From: Paenibacillus antarcticus
Lineage (GTDB): Bacteria > Bacillota > Bacilli > Paenibacillales > Paenibacillaceae
Direction: 5' to 3'
Assembly: GCF_001637225.1 (NCBI RefSeq)
Contig: NZ_LVJI01000027.1
Coordinates: 1-64,000, forward strand
Length of the DNA stretch: 64,000 nt
In this document: one piece after another, positions 16,499 to 24,806 of the stretch
Numbering within the stretch: the first letter of the stretch is position 1
Layout of the letters: every line of letters starts with the position of its first letter
Notes under the pieces: model-generated
The model's input: the letters and a program-made list of their open reading frames with translations, nothing else
Told to the model about the DNA's origin: nothing
The model's database searches: none
Position numbers and translations under genes: made by a program

Positions 16499-17134
16499 AT
16501 GAAAAAATCACTAACAATCGCTTCACTTGTACTAGCTATATCTGCTATCGGAACATCTGTATATGCATCCAGTGACTTCGAAATTGGTAAATCCAGTGAA
16601 GCTGTCAGCATAGAAAAAATGGCAAAAGAACAAGGTATCACAGTTGATAAAATGACCGCTAAGCTTAAAGAAGAAGGAAAGCTCTTGAAAGGTGTAAAGC
16701 CAACAGACTCCACACCATCCAGTGAAGCTGTCAACTTAGAAGAAATGGCAAAAGAACAAGGCATCACCGTTGATAAACTGATCGCTAAGCTTACAAAAGA
16801 AGGAAAGCTTACGAAAGCTGCAACAACAACAGACTCCACACAATCCACACAATCTAGTGAAGCTGTCAGCCTAGATGAAATGGCAAAAGAACAAGGTATC
16901 ACGGTAGATCAACTAATCGCTAAGCTTGAAAAAGAAGGAAAGCTTACGAAAGCTGCAACAACAACAGCATCCACACTATCCACACCATCTAGTGAAGCTG
17001 TCAACTTAGAAGTAATGGCAAAAGAACAAGGCATTACGGTAGATGAACTGATCGCTAAGCTTGAAAAAGAAGGAAAGCTTACGAAGGCTGCAACAACAAC
17101 AGCATCCACACAATCAGAAAAAATCAATAAATAA
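16499..17134 (+). CDS. Secreted protein with four tandem repeats
   Basis: A 211-aa exported protein I do not recognise. A signal peptide (about residues 1-24, ending VYASS) is followed by four copies of a module of about 42-46 residues. The core reads SSEAVNLEEMAKEQGITVD then KLIAKLTKEGKLTKA, with a Thr/Ser/Ala linker between copies. The first module differs most; the third and fourth are closest. Each core looks like two short helices with a GITVD turn, similar in rhythm to small helical wall- or DNA-associated repeats. AGGAGG precedes the ATG. A two-component system lies 130 bp downstream on the same strand and may control it or sense it (inference). Confidence 0.82.
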   Translation: MKKSLTIASLVLAISAIGTSVYASSDFEIGKSSEAVSIEKMAKEQGITVDKMTAKLKEEGKLLKGVKPTDSTPSSEAVNLEEMAKEQGITVDKLIAKLTKEGKLTKAATTTDSTQSTQSSEAVSLDEMAKEQGITVDQLIAKLEKEGKLTKAATTTASTLSTPSSEAVNLEVMAKEQGITVDELIAKLEKEGKLTKAATTTASTQSEKINK

Positions 17135-17260
17135 CATATAGAGCCCAGCTAGGGCTGTCACTAAAGTAAACTTCTAGTCCGGAGAGCTTTTGGGACAGCT
17201 CTGTTGTTCAATAGAATAGATATTGGTAAGACTAATACTGTGAAACATCATTATGGAAGG

Positions 17261-17959
17261 ATGGTTATTTCCTTGAAGCGAGTATTATTAGTTGAAGATG
17301 AGCTGCCGATCGCAACCTTACTTCAAGCATATTTGGAAAAAGAGAATTATGAAGTCATGTGGAATTCGGGTGAGGGTGAAATCGATGTGATGGAGCAGTT
17401 TCTCAATTGGAAACCCGATCTCGTATTGTTAGATCTTATGCTTCCGAATGATCAGAATGGAATTGACATTTTGCATCAAATCAGGCAACTAGGAAGCTGC
17501 CCCGTCATCATTCTTACGGCACGCGGCGCTGTACCAGAGCGTCTTCAAGGATTTGACCAAGGGGCGGACGACTATATTGCCAAGCCATTTGATCCCCAAG
17601 AAGTCATGGCACGTATTCAAGCAGTACTTCGCCGCTCAGTCTATATGATAGATTCGAATATTATACGACTCGGTAGTTTGGTTATTGACGCGAGCACTCG
17701 GAGCGTTACAGTCGGAGCTGAGCAGATCTCTTTGCTTCCCCGGGACTATCAACTGCTTACATTTCTAGCGGAGCATCCCCATCAATGCTTTGAACGCGAT
17801 CAGTTACTTAATCAAGTGTGGGGAATCGACTTCGAAGGTGGAGATCGTTCAGTCGACACCTCCATTAAACGGCTACGTAAGAGTCTCCAATATTGGCCAG
17901 CAATCGAGGGTGAAATCGAAACGATTAGAGGAATGGGGTACAGTATCCGTGTTTACTAA
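17261..17959 (+). CDS. OmpR/PhoB-type response regulator
   Basis: A 232-aa regulator. The receiver domain has the acidic pair in VLLVEDELPI, the phospho-Asp in DLVLLDLMLPNDQNG, Thr in VIILTARG and Lys in YIAKPFDPQEV. The C-terminal winged helix has LPRDYQLLTFLAEHP and DTSIKRLRKSL. The frame is open to 17204, but no ribosome binding site supports that. I use the ATG at 17261; the TTG at 17273 (just before KRVLLVEDE) is an equally good choice. The histidine kinase gene overlaps its 3' end. Confidence 0.88.
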   Translation: MVISLKRVLLVEDELPIATLLQAYLEKENYEVMWNSGEGEIDVMEQFLNWKPDLVLLDLMLPNDQNGIDILHQIRQLGSCPVIILTARGAVPERLQGFDQGADDYIAKPFDPQEVMARIQAVLRRSVYMIDSNIIRLGSLVIDASTRSVTVGAEQISLLPRDYQLLTFLAEHPHQCFERDQLLNQVWGIDFEGGDRSVDTSIKRLRKSLQYWPAIEGEIETIRGMGYSIRVY

Positions 17960-19496
17960 GCATCCGGGCAAGTCCATACACAACAATGTAGAAGCTAAGC
18001 AGCAAGCTACCTCTGTTTCCTTGGTGCGATATTGGACATGGCGCTATGTGATGATTCTACTCGTTATGCTTATGGGTATAGGTTTATTTGGCATGTACTG
18101 GATTCGAATGAGTAATGTGGAACAGCAGTTTCAGCTACTTGAGGCGAGATCTGCAATGATGAGCGATTCATTTAGCAAAATGGACGATTTCCTGCAATTA
18201 GGCACCATGGTGACACCTGCACATTCTTCAGAAAAAATGCCACTAGCCCCCACAGAAAATATCCCATTGCAGGAATCCCTCCCTTCGATCCCCTCAGAAT
18301 TCGTCCCTTCGATTCCGGATGGTTATCAATTTCAATTATTTAACGTTTCAGGTGAGATGATTTATTTTTTCAGCAATTCATATGCGGAGGAAGGCGTTTA
18401 CCTCAACTCCCCGCCCAAACAAAACGAAGTCCTTTCAGGTCAGAAAATTCGTGAGAAGGTCGATACACGCTCAGGGAAGTGGCTACGAGTTGGTGTGCCC
18501 TTCTATAAACACAACCAAATTTCAGGAACACTCTATATGAGCGCCCAATATAACGAGGGGCGTTTGCCACAAATTTACGGACTCATTGTGGTTGCATTTG
18601 GGCTTATTTCCTTATGCGGATGGGCTGTCGTTTTCGTATTATCCCGGTCTCTCACAAGGCCACTCATTCAACTGGCTAGTGCAGCGAAACAACTTTCATC
18701 AGGTAATTATCAGCCGTATTTGCCTGATCCGAGCCTCGTCAAGGAAAGTGAGATTAGCGAACTTATTCAAGCTTTTCACGAAATGACTGAACGTCTAAAC
18801 CAACTTGAACGTATGCGTACCGATCTGCTCGCAGGAGTCTCACATGAGTTGCGTACGCCGATCACCTCAATCCGCGGTATGCTCCAAGCCATTCAGGAAG
18901 GCGTAGTTACAGGCAACAAAGCGAACGAGTTCATAAATATAGGGTTAAATGAAGCGAAGCGGATGCATGTGATGGTGAACGACTTGCTTAATTTTTCTTC
19001 AATGGAGTCAGGTGTAATTTACCCTAAAAAGTCTCAGGTCTTGCTTGAGCCTTTACTGAGGGAGATCATTCAGCAGTTCAATACCATCCAAACATCTACA
19101 CCTGTTCAAGTGGAACTTGAGGTGCTTCCTTCCGATTTGGTATGCATCTGTGATCAATCACATTTGAAGCAAATTTTTCTCAACTTGCTAAGCAACAGCG
19201 CCGCAGCTGCCGCTGACATCATCAAGATTACTGCGAGATTGACTGAATCGAAGATCACTATCGATATTTCTGACAATGGCAAAGGGATTGCTCCCGATGA
19301 AGTTCCATATATTTTCGAACGCTACTACAGGGGGAACAGTCACCGCAAGAAAAAACAAGGACTCGGTCTAGGGTTATCCATCTGCCGGTTACTTGCCCAA
19401 GCTAATGGTGGAACAATCGAATTGCTTCAAACGTCATCCACAGGTACCGTATTGCGGCTGTCAATTCCATGCGTTTCTCAACCAATCAAGATATGA
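17949..19496 (+). CDS. Sensor histidine kinase with extracytoplasmic domain
   Basis: A kinase of about 515 aa. After a short cytoplasmic start it has a first membrane helix (YVMILLVMLMGIGLFGMYWI), an outer domain of about 150 residues with a Pro-rich stretch, a second helix (LIVVAFGLISLCGWAVVFVL), HAMP, H-box (GVSHELRTPITSIRGM), N-box (NLLSNSAAAA), G1 (DNGKGIAP) and G2 (GLGLGLSICRLL). The frame is open from 17790, but that part only shadows the regulator gene. A GTG at 17949 with GGGG upstream, overlapping the regulator stop by 11 nt, is the likely start. A terminator follows. Confidence 0.85.
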   Translation: MFTKHPGKSIHNNVEAKQQATSVSLVRYWTWRYVMILLVMLMGIGLFGMYWIRMSNVEQQFQLLEARSAMMSDSFSKMDDFLQLGTMVTPAHSSEKMPLAPTENIPLQESLPSIPSEFVPSIPDGYQFQLFNVSGEMIYFFSNSYAEEGVYLNSPPKQNEVLSGQKIREKVDTRSGKWLRVGVPFYKHNQISGTLYMSAQYNEGRLPQIYGLIVVAFGLISLCGWAVVFVLSRSLTRPLIQLASAAKQLSSGNYQPYLPDPSLVKESEISELIQAFHEMTERLNQLERMRTDLLAGVSHELRTPITSIRGMLQAIQEGVVTGNKANEFINIGLNEAKRMHVMVNDLLNFSSMESGVIYPKKSQVLLEPLLREIIQQFNTIQTSTPVQVELEVLPSDLVCICDQSHLKQIFLNLLSNSAAAAADIIKITARLTESKITIDISDNGKGIAPDEVPYIFERYYRGNSHRKKKQGLGLGLSICRLLAQANGGTIELLQTSSTGTVLRLSIPCVSQPIKI

Positions 19497-19522
19497 ACCT
19501 CTGTCAAGTTGGTCTAAAGACA

Positions 19523-19565
19523 AAAAGATAGGAAGCTAACCAATATGGCTAGTCTCCTATCTTTT
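19523..19565 (+). terminator. Terminator after the histidine kinase gene
   Basis: AAAGATAGGA pairs with TCCTATCTTT; the loop is about 20 nt and the plus strand ends TTTT. Confidence 0.75.
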
Positions 19566-19584
19566 ATATCATGTTGCCCTATCC

Positions 19585-19645
19585 GAGCGATAAATTTACT
19601 TCGGCCTTTGCAACAGCTGCTTCGGCTGAATTAAATTTATCGCTC
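19585..19645. repeat. Inverted repeat at the end of the siderophore operon
   Basis: Perfect 14-bp arms GAGCGATAAATTTA and TAAATTTATCGCTC about 33 bp apart, with further pairing inside (TTCGGC repeats). It overlaps the 3' end of the ATPase gene, and probably acts as a terminator or mRNA-protecting stem for that operon. Confidence 0.65.
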
Positions 19646-20458
19646 CCTGCCCACCGGAATAACAAGAGGCGTGTGCGAGATCGGATCATCTATTATTTTG
19701 CACTTTAATCCGAACACTTCTTCTACCAGTTGCTCCGTAACAACCTCGCGAGGGGCTCCCTGCGCAATAATTTGACCGTTTTTCATGGCAATTATGTGAT
19801 TGGCATATCTTGCGGAATGATTTAAATCATGCAATACCGCAATGATTGTACGCCCTTGTTGATTAAGATCTGTAAATAACTCCAGCAGCTCGATTTGATG
19901 AGCGATATCCAGGTACGTGGTAGGCTCATCTAGTAGCAACAACGGTGTTTGTTGCGCGAGCACCATTGCGACCCAGACTCTTTGTCTTTGCCCTCCCGAA
20001 AGCTCGTCGACAAAACGATGCGAAAGCTCGCTCGTATGCGTAAGCTGCATTGCAGACATCACTGCCGCTTCGTCTTCTTCTGTCCATTGTTTAATAAAGT
20101 TCTGGTAAGGGTAGCGACCATGCGCTACCAGATTCGCCACTGTAATGCCGTCCGGAGCTGTTGAAGATTGCGGCAGCAAGCCAAGGCTGCGAGCGACTTC
20201 CTTTGACTTATAGGTCGTGATTCCTTTCCCGTCTAATACAACTTGCCCTGCGGACGGTTTAATCAGTTTGGAAAGCGTACGGAGAAGGGTTGATTTTCCG
20301 CATGCATTTGGTCCAACGATCACCGTAAACGATCCGTCGGGTATCTTAACGGACAGGTTTTGGGATATGACCCGATCATCGTATTTAATGGTGACATCTT
20401 CAGTCCAAAGCCGAGATTCCGATTGGACAATAACTTCGCTTGACGCTGTTATCTTCAT
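19637..20458 (-). CDS. Siderophore ABC transporter ATP-binding protein (operon 1)
   Basis: A 273-aa FecE/FepC-type ATPase that powers uptake of ferric siderophore through the two permeases upstream. Walker A (GPNACGKSTLLRTL), Q-loop (LLPQSS), signature (ELSGGQRQRVWVAMVLA), Walker B (LLLLDEPTTYLD) and H-loop (AVLHDLN) are all present, with the FecE-type C-terminal extension (VFGLKCKIIDDPISHTP). Walker A has Ala where Gly is usual (N-A-C-G-K), a tolerated change. The frame reaches 20509, but the ATG at 20458 has a GGAAAGAAG site and is preferred. Last gene of a four-gene operon controlled by the Fur box at 23758. Confidence 0.9.
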   Translation of the reverse strand: MKITASSEVIVQSESRLWTEDVTIKYDDRVISQNLSVKIPDGSFTVIVGPNACGKSTLLRTLSKLIKPSAGQVVLDGKGITTYKSKEVARSLGLLPQSSTAPDGITVANLVAHGRYPYQNFIKQWTEEDEAAVMSAMQLTHTSELSHRFVDELSGGQRQRVWVAMVLAQQTPLLLLDEPTTYLDIAHQIELLELFTDLNQQGRTIIAVLHDLNHSARYANHIIAMKNGQIIAQGAPREVVTEQLVEEVFGLKCKIIDDPISHTPLVIPVGRER

Positions 20459-20540
20459 ATTCCATTTCAACTTCTTTCCATCAGCATATCGCAATATACG
20501 AGACCTCAACGAGATATGTAGTTCGGCTTCTTATTTCTAG

Positions 20541-21596
20541 TTACAATGCCGACCGCGCCTGCCGAAACAGCACCCACACGAGATAAATTCCACCTAGAGA
20601 TAGCGTTACTACGCCAACGGGAAGAATCATTCCTGAAATGACTCTCTGCGCCACGATGTCAGCCCCGAGTAATAAGAAAGCACCCATCGCCGCTATTGGC
20701 GCAAGACTCTGCGATGATTTGTTTAACCTTAAAGCGATTTGGGGAGCTGCAAGAGCAACAAAACTAACAGGCCCCATGACTGCCGTTGGAGCTGCTGTCA
20801 ACATAACCGATATAAGAATCAGCACGAGTTGGGATCGTTCGATTCGGATGCCATGAGACTTAGCCGCGTCCTCACCTAACTCCATCCCTCTTAAAGGTCT
20901 GCTCATCACCGTAGCGCATATCAGTAGAACGACAACAGTTATCATTCCAGGGACTGCTTGGGCCCAACTAATTCCGTTTAAAGAACCAACACCCCACGCC
21001 GCTGCGGTAAAGGCAACCTCTGATTTACTTCTCATAAGTAGCACCGAATTCAAGCTACTCAAGATTGTCGATACCGCGATGCCGACGATAATAAGACGAA
21101 AACCCTGTGTGCCTTTGCGAAAAGCAAGTATATAGATGAGGATCGCGGTCGTAATTCCTCCGATCAAAGCGCCGGCTGCAATGCCAATGAATGAAGTCGA
21201 ACTAAAAACAAGAATTACGATAAGCGCACCCGTATATGAACCTGAAGCAAAGCCAATAATGTCAGGAGATCCTAATGGATTACGTGTCAAGGATTGCAAA
21301 ATCGCTCCGCTTACAGCTAATCCCGCACCGAATATGATTGCCGCCAACACACGAGGCAAGCGCCATTCGACTACGACCGTTCTTATCATCTTTGTCGCTT
21401 CACCGCTCAAAGCAGACAACACATCATTCACGCTTAATTGCAACGTACCTACCATTAATCCAAATAGCGCAATTGCAAGGGTCGCTCCAAGGAGAATGGC
21501 CGTAACCACAATACTTCTCACATCGATGCGCAGCTTCCAAATACCATTAAGTCGTATATAACGCCTGCCAAAATTAATGGGAGATATACAAATCAC
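20541..21596 (-). CDS. Siderophore ABC transporter permease (operon 1, second)
   Basis: A FecCD/BtuC-family permease of up to 351 aa, with about nine or ten membrane helices starting at VVTAILLGATLAIALFGLMV. Family motifs include WRLPRVLAAIIFGAGLAVSG, LTRNPLGSPDIIGFASGS and the cytoplasmic coupling segment LGEDAAKSHGI, followed by GPVSFVALAAPQIALRL. It pairs with the permease upstream. The start is uncertain: the longest frame begins at a GTG at 21596 that overlaps an AAGGAG site, and no other ATG/GTG near it is better. Confidence 0.88.
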   Translation of the reverse strand: MICISPINFGRRYIRLNGIWKLRIDVRSIVVTAILLGATLAIALFGLMVGTLQLSVNDVLSALSGEATKMIRTVVVEWRLPRVLAAIIFGAGLAVSGAILQSLTRNPLGSPDIIGFASGSYTGALIVILVFSSTSFIGIAAGALIGGITTAILIYILAFRKGTQGFRLIIVGIAVSTILSSLNSVLLMRSKSEVAFTAAAWGVGSLNGISWAQAVPGMITVVVLLICATVMSRPLRGMELGEDAAKSHGIRIERSQLVLILISVMLTAAPTAVMGPVSFVALAAPQIALRLNKSSQSLAPIAAMGAFLLLGADIVAQRVISGMILPVGVVTLSLGGIYLVWVLFRQARSAL

Positions 21597-21638
21597 TCCT
21601 TCTTGCAGACAAACCAGTTCTTCGAACGGTCTGACACA

Positions 21639-22709
21639 TTATAACCTACTCGCTGTACGTCTTCGAACAAGAATGAGCAAGATAGGCGCACCAACAAATC
21701 CCATTATGATTCCAACTGGAACTTCCGAAGGGGATATAACAACCCTTCCAATAATATCAGCAAGTATAAGCAGCACAGGGGCTACTACCAAAGAATATAG
21801 AAAAATCCAAGGCTGGCTTGGACCAACGAACCATCGTACGCAATGGGGAACCATCAGCCCGATAAAACCAATAGGACCTGCTATCGCGGTTGCACCTCCC
21901 GCTAGAAGTGTGATCGCGATCAGACCTATTCCGCGGATCAATCCCACGTTTACTCCTAAAGATATAGCACGGTCTTCACCAAATGCGATAGCATTTAACG
22001 CCGGAGCTATTGCTAACGATAATAGCACGCCAATGATGAGAAGAGGCAAGACGAACCAAAGGTCCTCCAGACTCTTTCTCTCTAATGTACCAACGGTCCA
22101 ATTCAGCATGCGTGAGAAAGCCTCACTATTCATCATAGTCAATGCTGTCGTTATCCCACTCAATGCGGCCCCCAATGCAACCCCGGCTAGTGTAATTTGT
22201 ACGGGCGTCGGTGATTTCCTTCCGGCGCCTCCACTAATAATATACACAATAATCGTCGCAAATAATGCACCGACAAGGGCTAACCATGTGTAGCCAGATA
22301 TGGTGCTTACCGAAAATACTCCAACGCCCAATGCAACAGCAAAGGCTGCCCCAGCACTCACTCCAATAATGCCGGGGTCAGCCAATGGGTTTCGCGTCAA
22401 AGCCTGAATTAACGCTCCCGATAGTCCGAATGCCGGACCAACCGCGAGCGCTATGAGTGTACGGGGCAAACGGGAGTCTAGAATAATCGTATGATCATAA
22501 CTATCAGCATTCGAGAACAGCGCCCCCCAAACGACTTCAAAGGAAAGCGGTTTGGCCCCGATCATAAGGCTTAAGAACATTACAGCCCCCAATAGGAAGA
22601 GCGCGACGATGAAGCCTATACTTCGTTGCAGCCGCAGGGAAGTAATGGTCTGCGTTTTTTTTTGTACTACTTCGTCCTTTGGCTGCTTTGCCGATACCAC
22701 TGTGTTCAC
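21639..22709 (-). CDS. Siderophore ABC transporter permease (operon 1, first)
   Basis: A 356-aa FecCD-family permease. Helices start at about residue 32 (GFIVALFLLGAVMFLSLMIG). Family motifs: RLPRTLIALAVGPAFGLSGA, LTRNPLADPGIIGVSAGAAF, LGVNVGLIRGIGLIAITLL and AGPIGFIGLMVPHCVRW. The GTG start overlaps the stop of the binding-protein gene by 4 bp, so translation is coupled. It forms the membrane channel with the second permease. Confidence 0.9.
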   Translation of the reverse strand: MNTVVSAKQPKDEVVQKKTQTITSLRLQRSIGFIVALFLLGAVMFLSLMIGAKPLSFEVVWGALFSNADSYDHTIILDSRLPRTLIALAVGPAFGLSGALIQALTRNPLADPGIIGVSAGAAFAVALGVGVFSVSTISGYTWLALVGALFATIIVYIISGGAGRKSPTPVQITLAGVALGAALSGITTALTMMNSEAFSRMLNWTVGTLERKSLEDLWFVLPLLIIGVLLSLAIAPALNAIAFGEDRAISLGVNVGLIRGIGLIAITLLAGGATAIAGPIGFIGLMVPHCVRWFVGPSQPWIFLYSLVVAPVLLILADIIGRVVISPSEVPVGIIMGFVGAPILLILVRRRTASRL

Positions 22710-23734
22710 TCCCCAGCAACTGCCAATTTTTTAATCTGCGGGGTCATGTTATTGATTGTCCACAACAAGGAAGGAATCGTTCCCGTCGAGAATGCATTGG
22801 AAGTATCGGCATCGAGAATAATCGATCTACCGTCAACGACAGAAGGGAGTTTCTGGTAGAGCTTATTGTTTGCCACTTCGTTTGGATCTACCCAGATCGG
22901 CATAACAACCGTTATATCGGAATCCAAGAGCTCTAACTGCTCATCGGACACGTTAATATAGAAACTACCATTAGCCAGTTTCTCAACTTCATCCTTCGTC
23001 TTAAATCCAAGTCGAGTCATGAAATCAATACGAGCGTCACCCTTTACGTAGGCGCCAAAACCATCAGAGGAGTAGGCAGCTACAACAACGGTTTTATCAG
23101 CGAATTCAGGGTTTTCTTTGGCCGCTTTCTCGAAGGCAGCATCCACTTCTTTCAGCAGTGCTTCACCTTCTTGTTCTTTACCCAACGCTTTGGCTATCAT
23201 TCGAACTTGATCTTCTGAGGAAGTCAAATAGCTATCTCCGCTCGCAGGAACACCAACCGTTGTCGCAATTTCTGAAAGACGTTTATAGCGCGTCTCATCC
23301 CCTGAAGACTTAACGTCTAATATGAGATCCGGTTCAAGCGCTGCAATTTGCTCATAATCCAGCTCCGTCGTTCCTAGAATGGTCGGCGATGTTTTATATG
23401 CGCCTGTGAGCCATGGACCTACTCCATCTCCGCCAAAAGCCAGCCAGTCGCTTGCTCCGATCGGCTCCACTCCAAGACTTAGCGCTGTCTCAGCATCTCC
23501 CCAACCGAGTGCTACAATTCGCTTAGGCCGCTCCGTAAGTTTCACTTGTCCAAATTTAGTATCTATGGTCACGTTGTAATCGCTAGAAACGGCAGGAGTA
23601 TTACTTGGTGTCCCTGATGCTCCTTGGCTATTACCCTCATTCGGATTTGACGAACAACCCATTAATCCAAGTGCTAATGCTACAACGAGTGCTATACTGC
23701 CGAAGAACTTCGGCGTTTTGATACTTCTAATCAT
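22706..23734 (-). CDS. Siderophore-binding lipoprotein (operon 1)
   Basis: A 342-aa FecB/FhuD-type solute-binding lipoprotein that captures ferric siderophore outside the cell. The signal peptide ends in lipobox LMGC (about residue 27), followed by an Asn/Ser/Gly linker. The two lobes are joined by the long helix typical of class III binding proteins. Motifs: RPKRIVALGWGDAETALSLG and LDYEQIAALEPDLILDV. The frame extends 24 codons further upstream, but GAGGGG 8 nt before ATG 23734 fixes the start. A perfect Fur box lies 24 bp upstream of the ATG. First gene of the operon. Confidence 0.9.
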   Translation of the reverse strand: MIRSIKTPKFFGSIALVVALALGLMGCSSNPNEGNSQGASGTPSNTPAVSSDYNVTIDTKFGQVKLTERPKRIVALGWGDAETALSLGVEPIGASDWLAFGGDGVGPWLTGAYKTSPTILGTTELDYEQIAALEPDLILDVKSSGDETRYKRLSEIATTVGVPASGDSYLTSSEDQVRMIAKALGKEQEGEALLKEVDAAFEKAAKENPEFADKTVVVAAYSSDGFGAYVKGDARIDFMTRLGFKTKDEVEKLANGSFYINVSDEQLELLDSDITVVMPIWVDPNEVANNKLYQKLPSVVDGRSIILDADTSNAFSTGTIPSLLWTINNMTPQIKKLAVAGE

Positions 23735-23757
23735 GTTAGTTCCCCTCTTCGTTCGTA

Positions 23758-23776
23758 AATGATAATGATTATCATT
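23758..23776 (-). promoter_or_regulatory. Fur box of siderophore operon 1
   Basis: AATGATAATGATTATCATT, a near-perfect inverted repeat matching the Fur 7-1-7 consensus (TGATAATnATTATCA). Iron-loaded Fur should repress the operon. Confidence 0.9.
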
Positions 23777-23919
23777 TATTCTAGTGAATAAATAGATTGT
23801 TGTCAAACCTAGTCATGGCTGCTCTGGCTAGCTATACCCTTTGAAACTTCAGGTATTCTACTATTTACTACTCCGAACCTCGGACCGACAGGTTCTCTCA
23901 TATATGCCTATTTCACGCC

Positions 23920-24513
23920 CTAATCATTTAATCCTTTTCCATCGAGAATTTGCTGCATATATTTTTCAACCCTTGACACTCGAGTTTTGGATTGTTTAGG
24001 TTGAGAAAAGTGAAAAATGTATGCTCTTTGCCGCCCAGGTGTTAATGCTTCAAATGCAGTTTTCAAGGCAGGGTTTTCGTCTAATTTATTTTGAAATTCT
24101 TCAGGTATGATGTATTCTTCATTCTTCTTGAAATCCACTTCCAAACCGGATTTTTCAACTTCAATAGCTTCATAAATATAGGCCCTTAAGGTAGCTTCCA
24201 TTTCAACTATTTCTTGCACATTAGTGAACCGAATCTGGCGCCCAGCTTGTACATTCTCCGTTTGTTGGATTAGAACACCATGGGTATCCTTTAACAAGGA
24301 ACCTTTGATAAACAGAATCGCACAGTATTCTTTAAATCCATGGATTAAAACGATGTTTTTATTCTCAATCGTGTAGCAAGGATGCATCCACTTAAAATCT
24401 TCGGTCAGCTCACAGTCAAGAATAATAGTTCTCAGCTTTTCATATTCTTCTTTCCACTTTTTAGATTTGTTTAAATATTCATCGACCTTAGGATTCAATA
24501 TACTATTTGTCAT
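23920..24513 (-). CDS. YdeI/DUF1801 family protein
   Basis: A 197-aa cytoplasmic protein. The N-terminal 120 residues match the DUF1801 fold (KLRTIILDCELTEDFKWMHPCYT, CAILFIKGSLLKD). The C-terminus carries the YdeI/OmpD-associated signature: IPEEFQNKLDENPALKTAFE, then LTPGRQRAYIFHFSQPKQSK, then TRVSRVEKYMQQIL. Family members are poorly understood; some are linked to stress or antimicrobial-peptide tolerance. GAGGGG is 9 nt before ATG 24513. It lies alone between the siderophore operon and the permease. Confidence 0.82.
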   Translation of the reverse strand: MTNSILNPKVDEYLNKSKKWKEEYEKLRTIILDCELTEDFKWMHPCYTIENKNIVLIHGFKEYCAILFIKGSLLKDTHGVLIQQTENVQAGRQIRFTNVQEIVEMEATLRAYIYEAIEVEKSGLEVDFKKNEEYIIPEEFQNKLDENPALKTAFEALTPGRQRAYIFHFSQPKQSKTRVSRVEKYMQQILDGKGLND

Positions 24514-24806
24514 CAATGAGAGCCCCTCTTCATCACTTATTTCTTACTTGCGCCTCATAGGTTCAATTGTACTGTTTTTTTATGGATTGTACAGTTTGCG
24601 TGCAGACTCTAGTATATTTATCCTATACCAAATAAAATCTATTCAAACTCTGCACCTTCACGCACTGTTTATACACTTACCCCTATTTATGATAAGGTTT
24701 ACCACGTTGTCTTAAGAGGCAAATTATAAGACCATCTCTCGCGGAATGGCCTTATGTCTATCAAACTATGATTCAAAGTGAATTCATTGCGATAAGGCGA
24801 TCAACC
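24514..24806. other. Intergenic region with weak terminator
   Basis: About 290 bp. A hairpin at about 24729-24756 (AAGGCCAT/ATGGTCTT on the minus strand, then TATAATTT) probably ends the amino-acid permease transcript. Nothing else is visible. Confidence 0.45.

Noticed and set aside
16483..17127. Antisense frames over the four-repeat gene
   Set aside because: They only reflect the tandem DNA repeat; the plus strand has the signal peptide and AGGAGG site.
17204..17260. Longer N-terminus for the response regulator at 17261
   Set aside because: The extra residues do not belong to the receiver fold and lack a ribosome binding site.
17790..17948. Longer N-terminus of the histidine kinase
   Set aside because: It is an out-of-frame shadow of the response-regulator DNA-binding domain; a GTG at 17949 gives a normal kinase start.
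21577..22293. Long plus-strand frame antisense to a siderophore permease
   Set aside because: Mirror of a strongly coding membrane-protein gene, with no ribosome binding site or known family.
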